Shown here piece after piece: positions 34,967 to 39,875 of a DNA stretch of 39,875 nucleotides. Position 1 is the first letter of the stretch; each line of letters opens with the position of its first letter. The notes below the pieces were generated by a model. It did not search any database, had not been told where the DNA came from, and saw only the letters and a list, made by a program, of their open reading frames with translations. This stretch comes from Streptosporangiaceae bacterium (GTDB lineage: Bacteria > Actinomycetota > Actinomycetes > Streptosporangiales > Streptosporangiaceae): contig JASHOE010000239.1 of the NCBI GenBank assembly GCA_030041275.1, positions 1 through 39,875 on the forward strand, in the 5' to 3' direction. The position numbers and the translations under genes were made by a program.

Positions 34967-35004
34967 GGCGGGCGGTGCCGGCCACGTTGCCAGCACCGCC
35001 CGCC
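34967..35004 (-). terminator. terminator between the Ser/Arg-rich gene and rnpB
   Basis: GGCGGGCGGTGC (34967-34978) and GCACCGCCCGCC (34993-35004) form a perfect 12-bp stem with a 14-nt loop, 15 bases after the stop of the Ser/Arg-rich gene and upstream of the rnpB promoter. Confidence 0.75.
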
Positions 35005-35018
35005 CTGTCTGCGAGCCG

Positions 35019-36086
35019 TCAGTGGATCAGGCTGCCAAGCAGGCTGCCGTATTCACCGTTGCTGCGCGACTGAGTCGGCGCTGACAGCGTCAGCGACGAC
35101 GACGGCCGCATGCCCGATGCAGAGCGGCTAGCCGGCCTGCTCGAAGTTCGCCGGACCGACGTGCGCGGCCGCGATGAGCCTGTCCGGGCTGAGCTGGTCC
35201 GCCGGGCTGAGCTCGTCCGCGATGAGCCTGTCCGGGCTGAGCTCGTCCGCGAGGAACCAACGCGCGATGAGCTTGCCCGCGACCGGGTTATGCCCGAGCG
35301 TGACCGGCCGGACGAGGCATTGCTCGCCGATCCCCCGCCACTCTCTGACATCGCCATCGCACGAGATCTGCTCGTGCGTGACGCCGTGCCGGACCTCGAT
35401 GACGACCGAGGGCGCGAAGTCGACCGCCGGGCCGGACTGGCAGCCGCTGGCTTCGCGGTCTGCATGGTCTTGGCGGCCATCATGAGTGCCTTCGCTGCTG
35501 TGGTCATCGCCTTGGTCGCGGTGTTCATCGACTGCATCGCCGATGACATCGTGCGAGCCGACGCCGTCGCCTTGGTCGCGGCCATGGTCATCTTGCCGGC
35601 CGCGGAGGTCACCTTGGTTGCAGCCGAGGAGACTCCCCGCGCCGCGGTGGCTGGCGTCGTGGCGCTGCGGCTCGACGCACTGCGGCTCGAAGTACTGCGC
35701 CGCGTCGTGGTTCTCCGGCTCGTACCGCTCCGCCTCGCCGTGCTGCGGCCGGTCGTGCTCCGGCTGGCCGTGCTGCGGCGCGTAGCGGTGGGGCGGGACG
35801 CGGAAGAGCGAGACGCGGTAGAGCGGGAGGCGGTCGATCGCGATGCCGTTGTGCGGGTCGACCGCGATGCGGTGCTCCGTGGTGTCGTCCTGCGTGCGCC
35901 GCCGCGGGCGGACGTCGCAGCGCTGCTGCGACTGGCCGACGACGTGCCCGAGGACGTCCCGGAGCCTGACGTGGATTTCGACCGGCTCGCAGTGCCTCGT
36001 GACGCACTGCGGCTCACCGGCCTGCTGCGAGCGGAACTCGCCGAACTACGGCGGGTCGCCGCGCGGGTCGTTGATTGTACAGGCAC
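35019..36086 (-). CDS. very basic Ser/Thr/Arg-rich repeat protein
   Basis: I do not recognise a family. The 355 residues are mostly Ser, Arg, Thr and Ala, with short degenerate repeats such as STASRSTASRS and ARTGSSRTSS. The middle (about 145-225) differs: Ala/Met/Lys/Thr-rich and helix-friendly (AAGKMTMAATKATASA, TAAKALMMAAKTMQTA). The C-terminus is non-repetitive (NGEYGSLLGSLIH). The net charge is strongly positive, which suggests nucleic-acid binding, like histone-H1-type tails or SR-rich RNA-binding segments. The coding strand is supported by GGGGGGAG four bases before GTG 36086 and by a terminator after the stop. The frame on the other strand lacks both. It lies next to rnpB. Confidence 0.68.
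   Translation of the reverse strand: MPVQSTTRAATRRSSASSARSRPVSRSASRGTASRSKSTSGSGTSSGTSSASRSSAATSARGGARRTTPRSTASRSTRTTASRSTASRSTASRSSASRPTATRRSTASRSTTGRSTARRSGTSRRTTTRRSTSSRSASSRSATTPATAARGVSSAATKVTSAAGKMTMAATKATASARTMSSAMQSMNTATKAMTTAAKALMMAAKTMQTAKPAAASPARRSTSRPRSSSRSGTASRTSRSRAMAMSESGGGSASNASSGRSRSGITRSRASSSRVGSSRTSSARTGSSRTSSARRTSSARTGSSRPRTSVRRTSSRPASRSASGMRPSSSLTLSAPTQSRSNGEYGSLLGSLIH
35173..35250. repeat. tandem coding repeat
   Basis: Two 30-nt copies starting with GATGAGCCTGTCCGGGCTGA (35173-35202 and 35221-35250) differ at one base and are separated by an 18-nt partial copy, so the period is 48 nt. They encode the SSARTGSSRT repeats of the basic protein and probably expand or contract by slippage. 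Confidence 0.8.
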
Positions 36087-36209
36087 TGATCTCCCCCCAG
36101 ATCTTGATCAATTACGAGGAGTGCTATTCCACATGCGGAGAGTATTTACACACACGGCGGCACGATCGGTCAGAACAATGACCTCAACCGGTCCTAAATC
36201 GGCCGCTGC

Positions 36210-36238
36210 GACCCAGCCGCGGGCAGCTGCACTGGGTC
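36210..36238 (-). terminator. possible hairpin at the histidine phosphatase stop
   Basis: GACCCAG (36210-36216) and CTGGGTC (36232-36238) form a perfect 7-bp stem that overlaps the stop codon of the phosphatase gene. Confidence 0.35.
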
Positions 36239-36935
36239 AGGTACCTCGCAAGTGCGCCGTGTCGTTCAGCGACCGGAGCACTGCTGGGCCGTCAGAAAAC
36301 CACGCGGCCTCGCAAAGCGAGGCTACTTCCAGGTACATCCGGAACATCGCAGCCGGGGGCGCAAGCAACGCGCGGCACACCAGCGTCTTGATCGGCGTCA
36401 CGTGACTGACCACGACGATCGTCTGGCCAGCGTGCTCGGCCAGCAGCCGGTCCAGAGCCCCGTTCACCCGCCTGGCAACCGCAGCAAAACTCTCTCCGCC
36501 CGGCGGGGCGATGTCCGCGTCGCCTTGCCACGCTGTCAGCTCTGCTGGCCAGCGCGCCATGACCGCTGCGAACGTAAGGCCTTCCCAGTCACCGAAGTCA
36601 GTCTCCGCGAGGTCGTCATCGACGACCACGGGTGACGAGCGGGCCGCCGCTACCGCGCGCGCGGTGTCCCTGGCTCGACGAAGCGGCGAGCTCACGACCA
36701 GATCGACGCTGCGACCAGCCAGCCGTTTCCCGACGGCGACGGCCTGCTGCACGCCGACGCTGGTGAGCGGGATGTCGCCACGGCCGGCGAATCGGCCCTG
36801 CACCGACAAGTCGGTCTGACCGTGCCGCAGGAGAAGCGTGGTCGTGGCCGCGCCCTGCGCCCGCCGCCAGCCCCCTGCCGCACTGGCTGCGGTTGCCTCG
36901 TTCGCCACGGCCTGCTGGTCAGAGTCCCGATTCAT
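36237..36935 (-). CDS. histidine phosphatase (phosphoglycerate-mutase-like)
   Basis: This 232-residue phosphatase carries LLLRHGQTDLS with the phospho-accepting His38, SSPLRRARDTA (substrate Arg), ETDFGDWEGLTF and VVVSHVTPIKTLV with the second catalytic His. In mycobacteria the matching domain is the C-terminal half of the RNase H/acid phosphatase Rv2228c, next to the zinc-ribbon gene Rv2229c. The same neighbour is present here, but no RNase H domain precedes this protein; its first 30 residues are low-complexity. Its start overlaps the zinc-ribbon gene by 17 nt. The substrate could be alpha-ribazole phosphate or another phosphomonoester. Confidence 0.88.
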   Translation of the reverse strand: MNRDSDQQAVANEATAASAAGGWRRAQGAATTTLLLRHGQTDLSVQGRFAGRGDIPLTSVGVQQAVAVGKRLAGRSVDLVVSSPLRRARDTARAVAAARSSPVVVDDDLAETDFGDWEGLTFAAVMARWPAELTAWQGDADIAPPGGESFAAVARRVNGALDRLLAEHAGQTIVVVSHVTPIKTLVCRALLAPPAAMFRMYLEVASLCEAAWFSDGPAVLRSLNDTAHLRGT

Positions 36936-37671
36936 CGGTCCGGACCAGGATCCGACGGCACTCCTCGCAACGCACCACGTCGTCGGCCGCGGCAGCGCGG
37001 ATCACGTTCAGGTCCGCGGTGTTGAGCGTCAGATGGCAGCCCTGGCACTGACCACGACGCAGCGCCGCCGCGCCGACGCCGGCGTGCTGGACGCGCAGCC
37101 GTTCATACAGCTCGAGCAAGTCGGCCGGCTCCTGCGCGGCCACCGCCGCGCGACCATCCGCAGCCTGGGCGGACAACCCGGCGATCTCGGCCAGCGCGGC
37201 GTCCCGCCGACCGGTCACGACCTCGAGGTCGGCACCAAGAGACGCCCGCTCGGAGCCGGCTTCCTTGAGCCTGGCCTGGGTCGCCTCCAGCCGCTCCATG
37301 ACGTCGAGTTCGACGTCCTCCAGATCGGACTGGCGGCGCAAGAGCGAGTCGATCTCAGACTGCAAGTTCTCGAGTTCCCGCGGCGAGCTGACCTGCCCTG
37401 CGTCCAGCCTGGCGCGGTCCCGCCCGATGCGGCTGCGAACCTGCTCGACGTCGGCATCCGCCTTGCCCTGCTCGCGCTTGAGGTCGCCTTCACGCGCGTC
37501 GAGAGCCGCCATCTCGTCTTTGAGCTCGCGGTCGCGCTGCTCGAGCCTGGCAACCTCGGCGTGCTCGGGCAGGTTCCGGCGACGATGGTCCAGCCTCCCC
37601 AGCTCAGCATCAAGGTCGGCGAGCTCAAGGAGCCGCAGCTGTGCTTCCGGGGATGCTTTCACGGTGGCCAC
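36919..37671 (-). CDS. coiled-coil C4 zinc-ribbon protein (DUF164)
   Basis: This 250-residue protein has a long helical hairpin (LRLLELADLDAELGRLDHRR through LLRRQSDLEDVELDVMERLE), then a zinc ribbon with Cys209/Cys212 (CQGC) and Cys235/Cys238 (CEEC). It matches mycobacterial Rv2229c and is widely conserved in bacteria; a nucleic-acid or RNA-quality-control role has been proposed for the family. The phosphatase gene follows with a 17-nt overlap in the same order as in mycobacteria. It is cytoplasmic. Confidence 0.92.
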   Translation of the reverse strand: MATVKASPEAQLRLLELADLDAELGRLDHRRRNLPEHAEVARLEQRDRELKDEMAALDAREGDLKREQGKADADVEQVRSRIGRDRARLDAGQVSSPRELENLQSEIDSLLRRQSDLEDVELDVMERLEATQARLKEAGSERASLGADLEVVTGRRDAALAEIAGLSAQAADGRAAVAAQEPADLLELYERLRVQHAGVGAAALRRGQCQGCHLTLNTADLNVIRAAAADDVVRCEECRRILVRTDESGL

Positions 37672-37760
37672 GTTAGCCTGCTGCAGCCGCGGCTGTCGCC
37701 CCGGCCGCGCGCGGGTCCCTGGACTGTCCGCATCGTCCGCCGCGCTGCCCGGGCACGGTG

Positions 37761-38534
37761 TCAGGTGCCGAGGGCCATTCTGACTATGGGCGCAGATGTC
37801 GGATGCGGTGAGCCACCGACCGGTTCAATCGTGAGCTCCAGCACATCGCCTACCACGATCCGGCCGACGACCATCGGGCCCGACATGCCGTGGCGACCGG
37901 CCGGCAGCATCCCGGCTGGTGCGGTCCCTGTCGGCCCGGCCAGCCACAACTCGTACGCGCGGGAGCCAGGCAGCCTGGTCAGCCCGTTCGCGGTAAAGAC
38001 CAGCGCGCGCGCCTGATGCGACATGACCACGGTCGCCGTGCCTCCGGTGGTGACCGCTACGGTCAGGGCAACCGCGTCGTGGGCCCCGAGAATCGCCGAC
38101 ATAGCGGTGTCGCGGCGATCCTCGGCCACCAGCCGGCGCTGCATCGTGGCCATGTGCAGTCCGAGCGCGACCGCCGTGACAGCGAGGACGGCGGCAACTG
38201 TGACCGCGATCCCGGCCAGCCATGGTCGGGCCATCCCGGCTGACAGCCGTCCAAGCCGCCGGTTTCGCGGCGTCGGGCGCGCGCCCCCTATTACCGGCGG
38301 AAGCTGGCGGATCAAAGCGGCCGCCTGCAGCGTGGGCTCGCGCAACTCGGGCCTCGGCCGCACCGCGACCGCCGCGCTCATCAGCGCGCCAGCCTCGCGC
38401 AGACCGCGCACATCATCGCGACACTGCTCGCAGGTCAGCAGGTGGCGCTCGAAGGCCGCTCGGTCGCCGTCAGGTATCGCGTCCAGCACGTACGCGCCCA
38501 CGAGTGCGTGCAGGCTTGACCGCCGAGCTCGCAT
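37761..38534 (-). CDS. rskA: anti-sigma factor, RskA-like
   Basis: This 257-residue membrane regulator has an N-terminal zinc-binding anti-sigma domain with His31, Cys35 and Cys38 (HLLTCEQC), one transmembrane helix at about 105-127 (LAGIAVTVAAVLAVTAVAL) and an extracytoplasmic RskA domain (SRAYELWLAGPTGTAPAGML). It would hold the adjacent sigma factor at the membrane until regulated cleavage releases it. Its ATG overlaps the sigma stop by one base (TGATG), so both are made together. Confidence 0.92.
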   Translation of the reverse strand: MRARRSSLHALVGAYVLDAIPDGDRAAFERHLLTCEQCRDDVRGLREAGALMSAAVAVRPRPELREPTLQAAALIRQLPPVIGGARPTPRNRRLGRLSAGMARPWLAGIAVTVAAVLAVTAVALGLHMATMQRRLVAEDRRDTAMSAILGAHDAVALTVAVTTGGTATVVMSHQARALVFTANGLTRLPGSRAYELWLAGPTGTAPAGMLPAGRHGMSGPMVVGRIVVGDVLELTIEPVGGSPHPTSAPIVRMALGT

Positions 38535-39136
38535 CAGCCCACCCCCAGACAGTCCCGCAGCCTGATCAGTCCGTCTCGCATCCGTGTCTTGACAGTCCCG
38601 ACGGCGACGCCCAGCAGGTGCGCGACCTCGCGGTAGGTATAGCCGCCGTAGTAGGCGAGAGTGACCGCCTCGCGCTGGAGCTCGGTCAGCCCGGATAGAC
38701 AGCGCCGCACCCGCTCGCGGTCCAGGTTTGCCTCGACCGCATCGGTGACCTCGTCGTACGGGATCGCTGCCGTCGCTGCGCGGACCTCGCGCTGGGCGGC
38801 CCGGTGCTCCGACCTAACCCGGTCGACGGCGCGGCGGTGCGCGAGCATCGTGATCCACGCGGCCGCCGAACCGGCTCCTGCGTCGAACCGGCTGGCGGTG
38901 CGCCAGACCTCGAGCAGCACCTCCTGCATGACCTCCTCGGACTGTGCGGGGTCGCGCAGGATCCGGCGTGCGGTGCCGAGCACGGCCGGGGCCGCGCGGT
39001 CGTAGACGACGGCGAAGGCGGCCTCGTCACCGCGCGCAACGGCCGCCAGCGCGGCTTCAAGGCTGCGAGGCCCGCCCGATCCGGGAGGTCCTGGGCTCTG
39101 CCAGGCGTCCGGGTGGCTGCCAGCACGAACGTTCAC
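38534..39136 (-). CDS. sigK: ECF sigma factor, SigK-like
   Basis: This 200-residue ECF sigma factor has region 2 (EAAFAVVYDRAAPAVLGTA, then QSEEVMQEVLLEVWRTA) and region 4 (LTELQREAVTLAYYGGYTYR, then VGTVKTRMRDGLIRLR). The neighbouring RskA-type anti-sigma factor supports SigK. I chose GTG 39136: a longer frame exists upstream but runs through the divergent promoter region. The start lies eight bases after an ACGAAT -10-like hexamer, so the transcript is nearly leaderless and probably autoregulated. Confidence 0.9.
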   Translation of the reverse strand: MNVRAGSHPDAWQSPGPPGSGGPRSLEAALAAVARGDEAAFAVVYDRAAPAVLGTARRILRDPAQSEEVMQEVLLEVWRTASRFDAGAGSAAAWITMLAHRRAVDRVRSEHRAAQREVRAATAAIPYDEVTDAVEANLDRERVRRCLSGLTELQREAVTLAYYGGYTYREVAHLLGVAVGTVKTRMRDGLIRLRDCLGVG

Positions 39137-39223
39137 ATTCCCATATTCGTCGCTCAGCCCGGTGTCGGCTTGCTGGTCGCATGCGTCGCCAATCCGTATC
39201 TGGTGGCTGGTACGAATATTGGT
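39137..39223. promoter_or_regulatory. matched SigK-type divergent promoters
   Basis: Plus strand: CAATCC (39190-39195), 16 nt, ACGAAT (39212-39217), six bases before the oxidoreductase GTG. Minus strand: CAAGCC (39172-39167), 16 nt, ACGAAT (39150-39145), eight bases before sigK GTG. Both resemble the mycobacterial SigK consensus as I recall it (CCATCC, N16-17, CCGAAT). The shared form, CAAKCC-N16-ACGAATAT, suggests one sigma factor reads both. Confidence 0.65.
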
Positions 39224-39875
39224 GTGACTTCCTCGCACCCGCGTCCTCCTCGGCCCGCTCCCCCAGGTCGCTCGGCCCGCCGCGGCGGGGTGGCCAGCAG
39301 CGGGGCAATCGTCGGCATCGTCACGGCGCTGGTGGCCCTGGGTACGGCACAGCTGGTTGCGGCAGTGCTCGCCGCCCCGACCAGCGCGCCGGTCGACGCG
39401 GTCGGCGCGGTATCGATCAACCACACGCCTGCGCCGGTGAAGAACTTCGCTATCTCCGCGTTTGGGTCCAACGACAAGACCGTGCTGCTGTGGGGCATCC
39501 GGGGGGTACTGATCGTGTGCGCCGTCATCATCGGCGTGCTGGCGCTGCGGCGGCTCTGGTATGGCATGGTCGGCCTGGCGGTGTTTGCTGTTATCGGCGC
39601 TGCCGCGGCCCTCGCCCAGCCACATGCATCGGCGTCCTACGCACTGCCGACGCTGGTGGGTGCGGGCATCAGCGCACTAGCGCTGCGGTCGTTCTGCAGG
39701 CTCGCCCGCAGCGGACAGGCGCGGACCTGGGTGGCCTGGCCGCCGGAAGAGACTGCGGCGCGGCGGCCCGACCCGGCAGGGCCGTCGGTCGGCCGCAGTC
39801 CGCTCGACGCCTCCGTGTCCGGGCGGGACGCGTTGCTGGCGCCGGACGGCGCGCCAGCGGTGCCACCCAGCGGGC
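39224..39875 (+). CDS. membrane molybdopterin oxidoreductase, N-terminal part
   Basis: The gene runs off the right edge; 217 codons are visible. A Pro/Arg-rich N-terminus precedes about four hydrophobic helices (AIVGIVTALVALGTAQLVAAVL, LIVCAVIIGVLAL, WYGMVGLAVFAVIGAAAALA, LVGAGISALALRSF). The pattern GTAQLVAAVLAAPTSAPVDA and KNFAISAFGSNDKTVLL is typical of the membrane N-terminus of actinobacterial sulfite-oxidase-like molybdopterin enzymes; the cofactor domain itself is outside the window. The GTG at 39224 follows a SigK-type promoter by six bases, so this is the likely target gene of the divergent sigma factor. Confidence 0.75.
   Translation, partial: MTSSHPRPPRPAPPGRSARRGGVASSGAIVGIVTALVALGTAQLVAAVLAAPTSAPVDAVGAVSINHTPAPVKNFAISAFGSNDKTVLLWGIRGVLIVCAVIIGVLALRRLWYGMVGLAVFAVIGAAAALAQPHASASYALPTLVGAGISALALRSFCRLARSGQARTWVAWPPEETAARRPDPAGPSVGRSPLDASVSGRDALLAPDGAPAVPPSG

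Noticed and set aside
34373..35073. Several open frames over the RNase P RNA gene
   Set aside because: They translate a structural RNA; P1 pairing and conserved RNase P segments explain the sequence.
35160..35260. Repeats near 35173-35250 as a CRISPR array or regulatory direct repeats
   Set aside because: The period is 48 nt with an 18-nt partial copy and no unique spacers, and the units encode in-frame peptide repeats of the basic protein.
35110..36405. 431-codon open frame on the plus strand opposite the Ser/Arg-rich gene
   Set aside because: It has no ribosome site and reads as repeats complementary to those on the minus strand. Its 3' part crosses the end of the histidine phosphatase. 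The minus-strand gene has a strong ribosome site and a terminator.

Overview
The window is high-GC DNA from an actinomycete (Actinomycetota). Supporting signs are the septation protein SepH, a RamB-type regulator divergent from isocitrate lyase, a SigK/RskA-like sigma/anti-sigma pair, many GTG starts, and several short-leader or leaderless starts. The hopanoid operon suggests a Streptomyces-, Frankia- or Streptosporangiales-like soil lineage. Genus cannot be told from the sequence alone. I see no tRNA genes, insertion sequences, phage genes or CRISPR arrays. Coding density is high and the content looks chromosomal.

Layout. 1-189: end of an ECF sigma factor with a SnoaL-like tail. 346-2571: a divergent acyl-CoA dehydrogenase and crotonase-family pair. 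2588-5526: RamB-type regulator and isocitrate lyase, the glyoxylate-shunt control unit. 5634-6398: a ribbon-helix-helix/Clp-N protein with a perfect operator over its promoter. 6636-12290, minus strand: DHA2 exporter, MarR regulator, MMPL exporter and GT2 glycosyltransferase in one probable operon. 12606-17954, plus strand: SepH, a PEBP lipoprotein, a membrane-anchored disordered protein, a small conserved-looking protein and an AlaA/AspC-type aminotransferase. 18134-20322, minus: P-loop kinase-like protein, TetR regulator and NmrA/SDR protein. 20436-22681: an alpha/beta hydrolase and a secreted SGNH hydrolase facing each other across a strong terminator.

The centrepiece is 23033-32011 on the minus strand: a seven-gene hopanoid operon in the order hpnC, hpnD, hpnE, polyprenyl synthase, squalene-hopene cyclase, an HpnG-IspH fusion, hpnH. 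Most junctions overlap by 4-7 nt. The products would carry carbon from the last MEP-pathway step (IspH) through farnesyl diphosphate, squalene and hopene to adenosylhopane and ribosylhopane. The HpnG-IspH fusion links precursor supply and side-chain processing in one polypeptide and is the most unusual gene here. A TetR gene diverges from the operon.

33202-39875 holds a kinase-less sensor-like membrane protein, the RNase P RNA gene (rnpB, minus strand), a highly basic Ser/Thr/Arg-rich protein, a histidine phosphatase with a zinc-ribbon coiled-coil partner, and the sigK-rskA pair. The pair diverges from the start of a membrane molybdopterin oxidoreductase, which runs off the window. The sigK and oxidoreductase promoters look like matched, nearly leaderless SigK-type promoters.
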